Positions 1-12,235 of a stretch of 64,000 nucleotides of DNA are shown here, piece after piece. The stretch comes from Athripsodes cinereus (Eukaryota > Arthropoda > Insecta > Trichoptera > Leptoceridae). The notes beneath the pieces were generated by a model. The model saw nothing but the letters and a program-made list of their open reading frames with translations, did no database searches and was not told where the DNA came from. Every line of letters starts with the position of its first letter. Within the stretch, counting starts at the first letter, position 1. The DNA is taken from NCBI GenBank assembly GCA_947579605.1, contig OX388310.1, positions 1,302,001 to 1,366,000 on the forward strand, in the 5' to 3' direction. Both the position numbers and the translations under genes were made by a program.

Positions 1-712
1 TTGCTGACTTTAAAATTTGTTGCGAATGAAAAAAGTTCTTACTCGTAGCTGTAATACAGAGTGGGAGAAAATTTTATTACAAAAAATAACAGCAATTTGC
101 AGAAAATGTACTGACAAGTTTGAATTGAATTGCATTCAGCATAATTAAACTGGTTTTGTTTATTAAAATACTTTTATGAAATCTTTGCCTCTGTGTTTTG
201 CACTCCGCAGAAATTTTCTATTGTAAAAATAATTGAAAACCAACAACAACTGCCTGTGACAACTGCTTCAATGATTTTCAGTAGTCACAATGTTACGAGA
301 TTTTTCTTTTTTTTGTATTTTTAAATAATATGATGAAACAAGTTTTTTTTCTTAACATTACTGATATGGAAAAGTTCTTTTAGAAATCTATTTATTTAAT
401 CTCTGTTTCATGCAAAAAATAAAATGCAAAAACTGTTGATGAGTGACAATATTACAATTATAATAAAATTGCATTTTTCCCATTGCCATTTCGTTTGATG
501 ACCCTCTTGTTGATAAATGCAGGTAAATCAAATTAGACAAGCGATCAATTACAAATCAGATTGCAGAATATCATTATTATTGTCTGAAAAATTACATCAC
601 TCACCTTACCAGTCTTCACTTTTGCAGTGAGTGATGTTAAAATATGAGAGAAAGAGAGATATAGGTATTTGTCACAAATAAAACAATCAATTTGGGTAAC
701 AATAATATTATG

Positions 713-950
713 GCCAGTTCTGAATCATACCATAATTTAGTTGCTCTAACTAAGTGTGAGGAGATAGTTGAGCAATGATATTTAGCTCAAATTCGTATTC
801 ATAATTTTCCATACTAAAACTTATTAAGTTAATTAGTTCATTTTGACAACTTAGTACAACAATAAATTTCGTGGATCTATGGAATTGGTATTCAGAATGA
901 AATATCTTTTAGTTTTAGTTGACAGCTGTCAATTATTATTATCGCATTAA
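713..950 (+). repeat. Interspersed repeat, inverted relative of 11095-11330
   Basis: This stretch matches the reverse complement of about 11095-11330 over most of its length, with scattered differences. Both contain the blocks TTAGTTGC, CTAACTAAGTGT, AAATTCGTATTCA and ACTAAAACTTAT in the same order. Related sequence also occurs near 10620-10720 and 51010-51160. Probably a fragment of a non-autonomous DNA element; class unknown. Confidence 0.55.
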
Positions 951-982
951 ACTTATTATATTATAACCCACTGCCGCATATA

Positions 983-1242
983 CACTGAGAAAAATACTCA
1001 AAACGAATCATTGGTACGATACTATCAGATTAGGACCAGAGATCGTACAAACGATTCATTGGTATAAATCTATAATATTAACTCTTCGCAAACAAATCAT
1101 TGGTAAATTTACCAACAACTTGTTTGCGAAGAGTTTAATATTATAGATTCGTACTAATGAATCGTTTGTACGATCTCTGGTCCTAATCTGATAGTTCGTA
1201 CCAATGATTCGTTGTGAAATTTCGTTAGTATTTTTCTCAGTG
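983..1242. mobile_element. Foldback MITE, copy 1 (260 bp)
   Basis: Nearly the whole element is one long imperfect palindrome. It begins CACTGAGAAAAATAC and ends in the matching GTATTTTTCTCAGTG, with a centre around 1081-1137 where the ACTCTTCGCAAACAA arm is repeated inverted. It is flanked by TA on both sides, suggesting a TA target duplication as in Tc1/mariner-like elements. A near-identical copy lies at 11977-12235. It has no coding capacity. Confidence 0.85.
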
Positions 1243-1399
1243 TAGGCTCCGTCCACGTGCACGACCTTATGCAGCAAGGGCTCCATAAGTAAGTAAGTTA
1301 GTATTTAATATGATCAAAAGATCAGCCTTTTGGTGTTGAATGGGTTAAAGCAGTGGTATTTTTAGTTTTTTAAAGATGTATCTGGATTTTTGTTACTAA

Positions 1400-1530
1400 C
1401 CCAAAAACAACCTTTTACACTTTTCACAGTAAGCTTGTGTCGTGAAAGAGATGTTTGCCAGCACCTGGATCGAACCTCGCACCTCTTGTGCATGAGACCG
1501 AGACTCTACCTCCAGGCTACCGATAAACTC
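1400..1530 (-). mobile_element. tRNA-derived SINE, family B
   Basis: On the minus strand this contains a tRNA-like B box (GGTTCGATCCAG type) and an A-box-like region near 1500-1520. About 130 bp is shared with 18496-18645 (same strand) and with 26555-26690 (opposite strand), including the blocks TTCACAG...AAGCTT and GTGTCGTGAA. It does not form a tRNA cloverleaf. Confidence 0.65.
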
Positions 1531-2224
1531 AATTTATTATTTATCGGTATTCTGAAAATTTTGTTTTTTAAATAGCTACGTTAATTTGTAAAGGAATAAC
1601 GCTTTTGTATGGGTAACAGTGTATCTTAAAAGATAAATAGCGATAGAGATTTTCTATAAAAAGTTAATCTAGTGTGAGATTCTTCCAGGGAATTTCTGAT
1701 TGTTTCGTTAAATTGATATTGCCGACACATAAAAGTGAGATTATTGTTAATATTATACCCACTCCCCTAAATTCCGATCTATAAAACTCTGGAGGAGGAA
1801 AAATACACACAATATATTATGAATCAGGTGTTTCCAAATCGTACAATATTAGAAAACATCCTTCCTGGCAACATGCCAAAATTTACTAATTTCAACCTTG
1901 AACCACATTTTTTTTAGTAAAAAACTTTTAGTTGTGCCTCCTTATTTAAAAATATATCTGTTTCTGTATTAACTTAAACTTGCCCGATACCACTTTTCCC
2001 CAATGGAAATAATTATCTAGAACATTAAGATTGTATAATATAAATTTTCAGGAACATGATTTATTATAACTTTTTTAGGATTTATTACAAATATATATAA
2101 TTATATTTTGTATAGGTACTAACACTAAATCAATGTTTATTTTATATTCGAAACAAATTTTCATGTAATTTCACAATAATAATTTAAGTACATAACATAA
2201 AATGCATAGACAATTCACACACAT

Positions 2225-2430
2225 CGAGCTAGTTTCAAACTAAGATATATCTTGTATTATGGGTACTAACACTACGATACACATATATACAATGCACTAA
2301 ACACATATACCTGCATGTAACACCCAGACCCAGGACAATTTGAAAAAGGTCATTCTTCACTTTGCCCTGGCCGGGAATCGAACCCAGGACCTCGTGACTC
2401 AAAGCCAAGAGCGTTACCTCCGAAAGAAGA
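2225..2430 (-). mobile_element. tRNA-derived SINE, family C
   Basis: The minus strand has the B box GGTTCGATTCCC at about 2374-2385, followed by a CCAGGGCAAAG segment and then CTGGGTCTGGGTGTTACATG. The same order is found at 52396-52570 on the plus strand and at 63600-63765 on the minus strand. Confidence 0.65.
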
Positions 2431-3230
2431 GAAGATTATGAAACATAATATCGTTAGGTATAATGATAGCTCATTATTTATATAATTTCTTATTAGAATA
2501 TATTTTACTTGTAAATTGTCTTATTTTTGGTTTTTAAGGGAAGAAATATTAGATACGTATTTTTGTGAAGTTAAAAGAAACAGTGAAAAATATGGATATC
2601 GTCATGGGGTCTGCCATAAATGAATTAGTCATCAAATTATATGCCAAAAACATGCAGGTCGCCTTTTCCGTGACAATAAGCAACAAAGTAGTCAGAATGG
2701 GCGGTCATTCAGAACTTACCTAATCGCTAAAATGAAGATAATATTAAGTAGCTTTTACGTGATGTGTCTAAATATTTTGATACAAAAACAAAGCTTTTAA
2801 ACTTTAGAATAGCTGAAATCATCTTCGAGGGATAAAGTGACTAATAAGTTGGTTAAAGTTGGATCAAATGTCAAGAGATTGATGCAGTAAACTCAATAAG
2901 GGGTGATTGAGTTTTAAAAGCTTACTACATACATATACCTATGTATAAGGAAACTGGGTCACATTGCAGTAGAAGAAGTAGGGATATTAAAAGAAGATAA
3001 CTGACAGGTTGGATAGTAGGTACGTCATGTGTTCATTGGGAATTTATTGCCTCCCTTTGTTGTCTGGTCTCATTTGGAAATTACTATAGGGGGATGAAAT
3101 TTATTAGAACAATTTCATTGGCTTAATAAATAATAATTAAAATACTCAAGAGACACTTCCCGTCCTTTAATAATATAATTTTTCTAAGCGATCACAAGGG
3201 AAATTGTCAGTAGACTTACTCGTATTACTA

Positions 3231-3465
3231 TTACTACTATACCGTCACGGCAGCCAGTCTGGGGTAGCCAGCAAACCAGTAAACATGCAATACGTCCTAC
3301 TCGTCCAACAAAAAATTGAGACATTCAGGGTGCGTGGCAAACCTCATCCCGGGATTCAGGATGCAAAATGTGTTTATTTTTTCGAACAGCTTTTTTTATA
3401 CAGGACACTCGAAAACTCACGGGAACAGTGGGAGACCAATTCTTTGCCGTATACTCCGTAATATT
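3231..3465 (+). mobile_element. SINE, family A (CATCACGGCAT type)
   Basis: Diverged copy of the commonest repeat in the window. It runs from a TACTAC-type start through the CGTCACGGCA and GGGGTAGCCAGCA blocks, then CATTCAGGGTG, GGACACTCGAAAACT and a final GCCG...TCC region. The best-preserved copy is at 43652-43926. Confidence 0.7.
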
Positions 3466-3627
3466 TTAAAATTTATAAATGAACGGATTACAATGTTTAG
3501 ATTGGCCTATGTAGATCTTGAAACAGCAATGAATAGGATCTCTAGAGGAAACACCTAGGCGTAGGTAGGTAATATTCCCCGACCCAAATAGGACAAGAAG
3601 AAGAATATTATGTTTGTATGAATTTAC

Positions 3628-3813
3628 CTTATTGTTATGAAGTATCTCATATCCTCCAGGTTTACACTCGTGTGATCTGACCAAGAAGAGAAGTCGATGT
3701 TTCTTCAGGAAGTTCTTGGTAACGTCAGGTCCAAAATATGTTCCCGCACCACGCAAAGCATTAGGGATACAACCTTCTCCAGGCTGAGGGTCACTCCATA
3801 AAATGTCGAACAC
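3628..3813 (-). CDS. rdgC: rdgC exon with WSDP, RGAG and RSHE motifs (186 bp)
   Basis: A 186-bp, 62-codon exon and the last one visible. The acceptor is GTTCTCAG, the first codon is GTG (valine, not a start), and the donor is AAG|GTAAAT. It begins VFDILWSDPQPGEGCIPNAL, continues RGAGTYFGPDVT, and ends RSHECKPGGYEILHNNK. The WSDP, RGAG-x-x-FG and RSHE blocks are PPP-family active-site and substrate-groove motifs; the RSHE histidine is a metal ligand. Reading on through the donor gives a non-homologous tail, which confirms the splice. The next exon should begin with the I-T-I-F-S-A-S-N-Y-Y type block; I could not find it at 1-3627, so it is probably outside the window. Confidence 0.92.
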
Positions 3814-4342
3814 CTGAGAACAAAAAATATATCATACATTAAATATTAATTTATTTCTTTTCTCACTTTCGAAAGTTGTTTCATTATAATTATCTTATAT
3901 CTTCTAATTCCCACACATATTGTTAATCAGATTTGAGAAGTTTTGCAAAAATATACATAAGACATTTGAGCATACTGGATAAATTCATAATCTCTTAAAT
4001 GAATAAAAGGACATCATACCGTCATCTGTGTTATGCATTGTAAAGTTCATATAGATGACATTGACGTATAGATTCGGTTGTGCTATTATTTATCTGGCAA
4101 CGATATCGATTTAATATCGGATATCAACCGTAGCATAAATCTTATTCGTCATTTTATTATTGTTGTAAAAATCTTTTAACAAGTGCAGCCATGTTATGTT
4201 GCTTATATATGTTTCATTCTCTTTCTTGTACTTTGAAGTATAGCACGACCATACAATTATTAGTCAATACCACGTTTGTGTAAATATTATACATACTAGT
4301 TTCTCATTGTGTTATATGTTTATTGTCATACATACATACATA

Positions 4343-4775
4343 CATACATACCATCACGCCGCTTCCCTCGCGGGGTAGGCAGAAAGGATCGAGCGCCACT
4401 TCCTTCTATCCTTACATACATCTTTCGCTTCCGTCACTGTCATACAATTCCTCATGCATGCTCTCCTGTTCAACGTGCTCAACACGTGACCGTCCTGTAG
4501 GATTTGATTTAAATGATCTTGCCATTTAATCCTCGGACGTCCACGTCTCCGAGCACCATTCCTCTCAGCCAAATATATCTTCTTAGTCATTCTGTCCTCA
4601 TTCATTCTTTCCACGTGCCCAAACCATCTTAACTTATTTACATTCATCCTTGTTATTACACCAACTTTCATTCCACATTCCTTTCGTATATCACTGTTAC
4701 GCACACGATCTCTCAGACTTTTACCACACATCCTTCTCAACGATCTCATTTCCACTGCATTTATGCTTATTGCAT
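4343..4775 (-). mobile_element. RTE-like LINE 3' end, reverse-transcriptase C-terminus
   Basis: The minus-strand frame includes LRRMCGKSLRDRVRN, KLRWFGHVERMNEDRMTKKI, GRPRIKWQDHLNQILQDG and RRACMRNCMTVTEAKDVCKD, ending before a GTATG microsatellite. The W-x-GHV-x-RM and GRPR-x-x-W motifs are typical of the C-terminal end of RTE-type endonuclease/reverse transcriptases. 5'-truncated; the rest of the reading frame (to about 5034) is not RT. Confidence 0.75.
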
Positions 4776-5639
4776 ATATGTTTATTGTGCTTATAATAAT
4801 AAATGCCAAATAGTATAAAATAGGAATTTTTACTACAAATTCCCGTCTCACAACAAACTTGAAAACGAGAGAAGAATCACAACTATTCATCATCATATAC
4901 AGTCCATTACCAACTAGAAAATAAGGAATTCTCTCATTAAGTGCAGTAACTGGCTGGACCACAAAGGGAAGAACATACAACATCATCCACATACATTTTT
5001 GCAAAAATATACATAAGATATTTGAGATATGCAATTAAGCAATGAGGTTGAAGCAGCTGAAGAAGGTTGCGCAGGATAGAACGCATTGGAAGGAAAGATG
5101 CAAGATTTTGCTGCAAACCAATCCACAGAATTGAAACCAATGAGAGAGAGATTGAGTTTAATCCATATTGCTTTTGGCAAATGCTGCGACGGTAGGTTTA
5201 CATAATTATGGTGATAAATAAAAGGAAGACAAAAAATAGTTCGTATTCTAACGACCGCTATGACTATGAATTTCAGGCTTGTAAAATTAGTTATGAGATA
5301 GAAGATCGGCTGGTGTCTCGGCTCACTAGGTCCGATATAGTTCACTGAATTCACGAGTCTCTAGAGATGTATAAAATGTTTAGAGTTTCATAAAACTTCC
5401 TTCTGAAACTCTCTGAAAGCAGTTTGCAGTGAAATATTATTATAGACTTGAGGTCAGTCGTAATTTAAAAGCTTTTTTCAAAAATAAAAAGTTATAACGA
5501 ATACAAAACTTTAAGTAAATACGTGTACAGTTTTAAATTACAATCATTTTGTAGCAGCTCACTTTTAATACAACACGTGCAGAGTAAAGTAATGTTAAAA
5601 GGTTCTTCATAACCAACTATCACCATGTTTATTCAGCCA

Positions 5640-5800
5640 CGTATCTGAAAGGATTCACCACACACCCAGATATTTCAGGAATCAAGGATTCCCATTTATC
5701 CGCATTTGTAACCAAAAAACTTGTTCTCACACGCAGGCCACACTAGTAAGCAGCCTGAATGGCCAGCCGGCCACATTCGACTCATGGGAATCTTTAGAAC
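5640..5800 (-). repeat. Interspersed repeat, TATCC...CGGATAAAT family
   Basis: Shares the order CACCC-GATATYTC-AGGA...TTATCCGCA...GGCCAGYCGGCC...GGGAATC with 7396-7545 and 18180-18325 (same strand), and, in reverse, with about 33040-33150 and 47780-47955. Class unknown; the last copy lies inside the piggyBac element. Confidence 0.5.
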
Positions 5801-7395
5801 TACTTTAGAAATTCTTAATTAAATTGACAATGTCTTTGTAAGCCAAAAGACATCTCTCTCAATGGAAAACAATAATGTAGAAAAATATTTGTTTTTTAAT
5901 TTCATTATGGAATTCTACTACCGAAACACCGACATAGTGAATACTTAATATTAATTTGATTAAAAACCTACGTGTTTCGCATTCTTCTGAATCATTATTT
6001 TTTATACAGATTAAAGGTTGTAATTTCCCTTATCCGTGGATGTTACGGGAATCTGTCATCTTTTTATACAATTATATATGTTTAATTTAATGTTTCTTGT
6101 AATTGTAGTATATAATATATATATCTAATTGTAATTGTAGTGTACTTTGGTATACATAAATGTGAAACATAAAACAGTGTTTTTTATATTTTATATTAAT
6201 AATTATATATGTTTTTATGAGAAACCTCAAAGATCGCCTAAAGGACTCCTCCCACATAAAACCTTCCCACAATTAATCACAAGCGTTAATACCACTAAAT
6301 ACTTTATAAAACTTTTTTTCAAACTAAAACAATACATTCTTACATTTTAACTTACAGTTACGTATTACTTCCTAGTACGCACTAAGACCTCATAAAACTA
6401 TGACAGTTTAAATGTTAAGGTTCATTACGTCATAATTTTGAAGCATTTTACCGTCCATCCAAAGATAAAAACCGCTACATGTTAAGATCAGTCCCCCAAA
6501 ACATACCTCCAAGAATCACCACTCCAATGGCATCGCCACGGAAGGTAAAGGGGCACCATTACTTAAGCTTGTAAACCTATATTAAATCTGTTGCTTCTGA
6601 AAGAACGCAGCGCATTTTTAGCATTGCAAAATAGAAACTATAAAGAACAGCGCCTCTGGTACTATTCTATAACACACTTTATTAGGTTTTAAGTATAACG
6701 TATCGGGGAGTTTATTAATCCCAATGCCCTTGAGCTGTACTTGCCGCACGTGACGACTAATACTGTAGTAACTACAAATTAAATTATTCGTTTTGTTCTC
6801 TAAACGCATCGTCATTATAATTATAGCGGTTTTTACATTACATAAATCAAAACATTAAATCATACAATTGTTTTATCATTATATTAACAAATATGCATAA
6901 TTCGATTGATGTCGGGTGCCTTACCTGAAAAAGAAAGACAAACAGTATGTGGTATCTTTACTAAACGTTTCAGAACCCTTGTAGAATATTATTTCCGTGC
7001 CACAATATATGTATATTATTATTACCCACGTCAGACAGAACTAATACGGCGAGCAGGTGCAAGAGTTCTTCTGAATTCATCTAGCTACATACATCTTCTA
7101 TAATAGACATATTACATTATGGTGCAGTACCTGCCTCACATCCTAGCCATTAGATAAAGTTCGCTTGGAGAGCTGACGTAAGAGTAATGGCTTAATACAG
7201 CTAGTTAATTTCTTTATTTTCCGCTTGCTACCCACGGTAATAATATATTTTTATACAACATAATGTAAAAACATACGGATTTGTGTATGGAACTGTGTTC
7301 TTGGCAAAGAATACAGTCATTCCCCACAAGCTTTTGAGAATCCTGTAGAAGGAAGTTATTTGTATAGCATCGCATATAAGACATTTTTAATATCT

Positions 7396-7545
7396 TTATT
7401 GAAGAGAGATCCATCTCACACCCGGATATCTCAAGAGTCGTTAACTCCTACTTATCCGCACATTTAAACTGAAATTGTCCTCTCTGGCGGGCCATTGGGC
7501 AATCCTGAAGAGCCAGTCGGCCAAAACTGCCGCCTTGGGAATCTT
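7396..7545 (-). repeat. Same TATCC...CGGATAAAT repeat family
   Basis: Copy with CACACCCGGATATCTCAAGA, CTTATCCGCACATTT and CCAGTCGGCCAAAACTGCCG, followed by GGGAATC. Confidence 0.5.
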
Positions 7546-7783
7546 TTATACTACTTCTCTCTTCAATGTCCCTTTTGGAAGTGAATCAATTCTTTCAAAA
7601 ACTAATATTATATAAGCAAAATTAAGAAAAAAAAAAAAATAAGGTAAAAATAGTACGAATAGCAATTTAACATCAATGACCGAAAAAAATAAAAATTGTA
7701 TATAATAGAATTTACCTAGTGATCAGCAGAAGGCATCTTATATCTTCAGTTCAGCCATGAGATATGCCACTCATCTTATATAC

Positions 7784-7940
7784 TACTACTACTTCACCAT
7801 CACGGCATATCCCACAAGTGTGATAGCCAGCAGACCTGCTGCAAGTATTTAACATGCAAGCCATGTTGTAAGTGCCGTCAAAAAAATAAGGCATTCTGGA
7901 TGGGTGGCAAACCTCATCGCTGAATTTGAGATGTAAAATA
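7784..7940 (+). mobile_element. SINE family A, 3'-truncated
   Basis: Starts TACTACTACTTCACCATCAC and runs to the GATGTAAAATAG block, then stops before the ACACTCGAAAAC part of the family. Confidence 0.7.
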
Positions 7941-10347
7941 GACGAATTTTAAGGTTCATTTAACAACTTTTAATGAACTTTGAAATTCGTGCTTAAGTTA
8001 TGCAGATATTTCGAAGTCATTATGCGCTTAATTAGATAATGAAAATCAACTTCTGGTTTCTGGAGTACTATATAATATGTAAGTCTAAAGTTGAAAATAT
8101 TTCTTTGTTATTCAAAAATTGACCATTATATATTATTATTTAACGTATAACAAGTCATTAAAAATATTACTATAACACGAATTCTGTAATTTGTATACCG
8201 AAAGAAAAATAAGGGCAAATTAACAAATTTGTTTTGATGAAAAATAAACAAATGGACCTGGTTTATTTTTAATTTTGGTTCCCTCTCATTAATTTCAGAA
8301 TATAAGGGGTGGAACAATATGAAATAGCAGAAAGTGCCGAGTGGGACAAAACTGTTAAAAGCTGAAGTCTTGTAAAACAGAGCGGGAAAAGCTAATTGAA
8401 CAAAATGGCAAAACCTTCAATTAATTTTACACTTTATACCTATGTTTTACAGAATATTTAATTATTCAACTAAATTGCAAACATAATTACATAACACTTT
8501 TTGTTTGTCGTTCAATGTAATCGCCTCTAAATTTTCAATGTTTTGCCTGTGGAATACAAGATAGAAATAAACTCCCTGCATTCGGAATGATTCTGTGCCA
8601 AATGACTCATCTCTTCTTTTGATATTTGTGTCGCTGAGTTTCAAAATCCGCTAGTACACATTTTTGTCATTCGGAGAAATTCGATAAAAATATAATACTT
8701 GTCAGGTCATTATCCAGATCGATAATGACCTTACAAGTCGAAAGACGTCTCTCTCGGAATCAAAAATCTACAGTAGAAAGAAACACTTGTTTCAATTACA
8801 TAATTATGGTATTCTACTACGTGTAAACCGACGCAATTAATAAATTATAAGATTGTTAAAACAGTTCAATTTTAAAATAAATTTTACTATTGAATAAAAT
8901 AAACTGTTCATTTTGTGTATATAAAAATAACTCCTGTTGGTTGGTCGAGTAATAGAGGATATTAAGAGACACATAAAGGGATATAGCGGGATTATTTCTC
9001 GTCATCATTTGATTTCATTTTATTTTGTACAAATGGTGAGTGTTTTGAAATAAACAATTTTCTACGGTTATAGAATATAATTTTAATTACGAATCTAATG
9101 ACATATATAACTCAATTTTCGTGAAAACGTGTTATAGCGGATTTCAAATCTCGGTGACACATTTCTAAAGTAGATATGTTATGAAAGCAAGTCATTAAAA
9201 TTGTCAGAAACTTAATGAATGGAAGAATAGAAATGGTGGTTTTGGACAGCTACTTTTTAACGTTTGAATTTAAAGAAGATTTCTGTTTTGTTAAATTAAT
9301 CACTTTATAAGGATTGGTTTATTCAAATACAACGTATCTAATTATGTACATAATCATCTCTTTGAATTTAATACGAATGTGATTTGACGTAATAAAATGG
9401 TTTTATTATCTTGAGTATAATTCCTCCCAAAATTACCCTATTTTCTGATTGTCTAAAAGCAAGAAGGTAGTAAAAGATAAAGCACAAAAGCTTTGTTTTC
9501 AGTGATTATTCTCTTTTTACGACATGATCATCTATCAAACCAACATACATGGTAATAAGTTAAGCTTTACTTAGAGCTTTACTCAAAGCATACCGTTAGT
9601 GGAAAGGTCGCAGTTTTACACATTAGTGTAAATTTACCAACAGTATCTGTGATGAAATTAAAGTGTTTTATCTTAGTCATGAGATTTTGAATGATAAATC
9701 TATATTTCTGATAATTAACACTAAGATCTAAGAACGTCAAGTCGGTCCCCATGAAACGTGGCCATAGTAAAAAATGGTTTAGGAAAAAATTATAAAAATA
9801 AGGTTCTTTTCTACTAAGAATGTACCTTTAAGTCAAGGCTCTTTTCTACTATGAATGTACCTTGAAGTTGAGGGAGAATTTAAGTACAAATTTTTCATAG
9901 ATATTTTCGTCATTTCCCAATAATTAATATTATGCAAATTTTTGTTTTTATATTCATCTTTCATAGTAATCGGTATCCCACCAGCTTTACAAGGTATAAA
10001 TAACTGTATAAATCAATACATTTTTCAAATCATTTATAGCTGTAGCCATCTCATAAAACGATCTAAAAGTGTAGATAATTATTTTAATATTTATCTATCT
10101 ATTTACCTACATTTACCATCATTGCATTTCTCAAAGTGGGCTAGTTGGTGGATTAACACAGATCGACCATATGGTGTCACAAATAAATACGATATTCGAG
10201 ATGGGAGATATATTTCACTTAATTTTCTTCCATTCTCATTTATTTTTTTTTTATTTATTTATTCTTTTTGCACATCATCATTACATAATTTATTTTTTGT
10301 ATTGTGACTTAAGAACTAAATGAAGATATGATAAATATATAGTTTAC

Positions 10348-10428
10348 CTGTTTCCATTCTACTTTGTCAATAACCTCTGCTCCAGGTGCATTGCTTTCCG
10401 TAATGGGGGGCCTTAGAAGTGACACATA
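10348..10428 (-). CDS. rdgC: rdgC exon, variable linker region (81 bp)
   Basis: An 81-bp, 27-codon exon, phase 0 at both ends, with acceptor TTATGTTTCAG and donor CAG|GTAAAC. It reads YVSLLRPPITESNAPGAEVI then DKVEWKQ. The RPP motif and the acidic linker leading to W-x-Q before the next exon's FDILWSDPQ match the RdgC/PPEF arrangement; this stretch varies in length between family members. The joined boundary reads VEWKQ-VFDILWSDPQ. The upstream intron is 4,348 bp and the downstream one 6,534 bp. Confidence 0.88.
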
Positions 10429-10589
10429 CTGAAACATAAAAGAGAGAAAAAAAACGTTAAATCGAATCTGCCCAATAAGAAGCTGAAATTATTAATGTGA
10501 ATATGAAATAAACATATAAAAGATAAACACTATTTATCTGAATTTTCAAGTAAATAAATCCTTAACTTAAACAATACACGTTGCAGTTC

Positions 10590-11340
10590 GCAGTAGAAAG
10601 AAGTCCTATCAATTCAATGTTGATTAACTAACTAAACTAACTAATAATAGTTGACTAATATTGGTCATTATAGTACAAATTCGTATTCAGTATTAATTAC
10701 GAACTATAAATAACTATAAACTCGATAACCGCCAAGGGCAAACGGTAAAATCCATGCAAAAAACAAATATTAGTCGGTGATGCCGCAATAAAAAATGTCT
10801 TTCACGTTCCGATTTACACTTCTGGCAACAATTTAATACTTGTCGCGCGTGAAAATTGTGAAATGTCTGATTTGCCGGTATATTTTGACGTTCGCATTTG
10901 CGTAGGTGGTGGTATAATTTTTACAATTCATAGATGCCAAGAGTTGCGAGGACCCTAAAAATATCAATTTTTTACTTTTAATCGAAAAAACAACTTTAAA
11001 CTTCCAAAATATAGCAATATTCTGCGGCAAAATGACAGCAACTAATAATATTCGCACATTAAAAGTCGCGAATAAAATTCTGCCAAATACAACTACCTAA
11101 TTGTAGTTATCTGATGTCAACTAAAATTTCGTTCTGAATACGAAATCCATAGATTCTCGAAATTTATAGTTGTACTAAGGTGTCAAAATGAACTAGCTAA
11201 CTAAATAAGTTTTAGTACGGAAAACTGTGAATACGAATTTGAACTTAATACTATGACTCAACTTTCTCCTTACACTTAGTTAGTGCAACTAAACTATTTT
11301 ATGATTCAGAATTGTCCATATTGCAAAATAAATTTGATCA
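10590..11340. repeat. Candidate non-autonomous DNA element
   Basis: Both ends of this stretch are rich in AACTAACTAA-type blocks and AAATTCGTATTCA, in roughly inverted arrangement. The right end matches 713-950 in reverse. The 74-codon minus-strand frame at 10833-11057 matches nothing I recognise. Boundaries are approximate. Confidence 0.4.
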
Positions 11341-11976
11341 ATGGGAAGGGCATAATTTATTCACTTAGATACCTTGTCTGTACTTAGAAATCCAGTCTAT
11401 AAAAAGTCTAATCGCCAATGCTATTCTACGTATGTCAAAACATTTCATCATTAGTCACGTAAAAACCCATATATGCTACAATATTGTTGTCATAAAATGA
11501 GTGAACCTATTGTTTAACAGATATTGTGTGTCAGCATAAATTTTGGCCTAAAAGATAACCGACCTCATGAATTAATTAACATTTTAATAAATTTAATGTT
11601 TTTGTGTTAACATTTTGGAAATTCATTATAAACGTATAATTATTTTTTATTGAAATATTGTATACCTACTTTCCAAATTAAATTTATTCACCTTAAACGT
11701 TTTGCTCGGCATCATCAGGAGGACTAATTATGTAACATTTGTAGATATGATATTTAGTATACAAAAGGCAAGTGGATCATTAGGCAGACCAAGGCAAAAT
11801 CTATAGCAAAACAAAAACCGAGATCTAGAGTAGCTATGTATGTACTTGTATGTACATATATGGTAAAGGTGACTATTTTTTCTCTGCTAAAGATGGAATA
11901 GTTTGAAATCTATTGTTTTGTTGGTCAAGAATGTAAAGTCTCAAAACCCTAAATTAAAATATGTTTCCAGTTACTA

Positions 11977-12235
11977 CACAGAGAAAAATACTCAAAACGA
12001 ATCATTGGTACAGTACTATCAGATTAGGACCAGAGATCGTACAAACGATTCATTGGTATAAATCTATAATATTAACTCTTCGCAAACAAATCATTGGTAA
12101 ATTTACCAACAACTTGTTTGCGAAGAGTTAATATTATAGATTCGTACTAATGAATCGTTTGTACGATCTCTGGTCCTAATCTGATAGTACGTACCAATGA
12201 TTCGTTGTGAAATTTCGTTAGTATTTTTCTCAGTG
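11977..12235. mobile_element. Foldback MITE, copy 2 (259 bp)
   Basis: Differs from the 983-1242 copy at only a handful of positions by eye, with the same terminal and central inverted repeats. The left flank is TA while the right flank reads AT, so the target duplication is less clear here. It sits in the 4.3-kb rdgC intron. Confidence 0.85.

Larger units (their letters stand above)
1..3627 (-). other. Intron downstream of the last visible rdgC exon
   Basis: No coding exon was recognised on either strand. It holds a repeat at about 713-950, a foldback MITE at 983-1242, a tRNA-derived SINE at about 1400-1530, another at about 2225-2430, a SINE at about 3231-3465 and a LINE 3' scrap at about 3510-3600. 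I saw nothing of note in 1-700, 1531-2220 and 2440-3220, which are AT-rich. A short exon could have been missed. Confidence 0.5.
3814..10347 (-). other. rdgC intron, 6.5 kb
   Basis: GT-AG intron between the 81-bp and 186-bp exons. Contents: an RTE-like LINE fragment at about 4343-4775, copies of one interspersed repeat at about 5640-5800 and 7396-7545, a 3'-truncated SINE at about 7784-7940, and a two-unit direct repeat at about 9800-9865. The remaining stretches, including 5800-7390 and 7950-9800, are AT-rich and I see nothing recognisable in them. Confidence 0.7.

Noticed and set aside
2374..2385. tRNA genes at the GGTTCGATTCCC-type boxes (also near 1470, 18575, 26592, 52410)
   Set aside because: No cloverleaf or acceptor stem can be drawn; each box lies in a repeated SINE body.
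3466..3627. Continuation of the rdgC reading frame past position 3628
   Set aside because: After the HNNK codons the translation loses all similarity, and a GTAAAT donor lies exactly at the boundary, so this part is intron.
4354..5034. 226-codon minus-strand open frame as a host gene
   Set aside because: Only about the last 140 codons match an RTE-type RT C-terminus; the beginning is random AT-rich sequence, so it is a LINE fragment read into flanking DNA.
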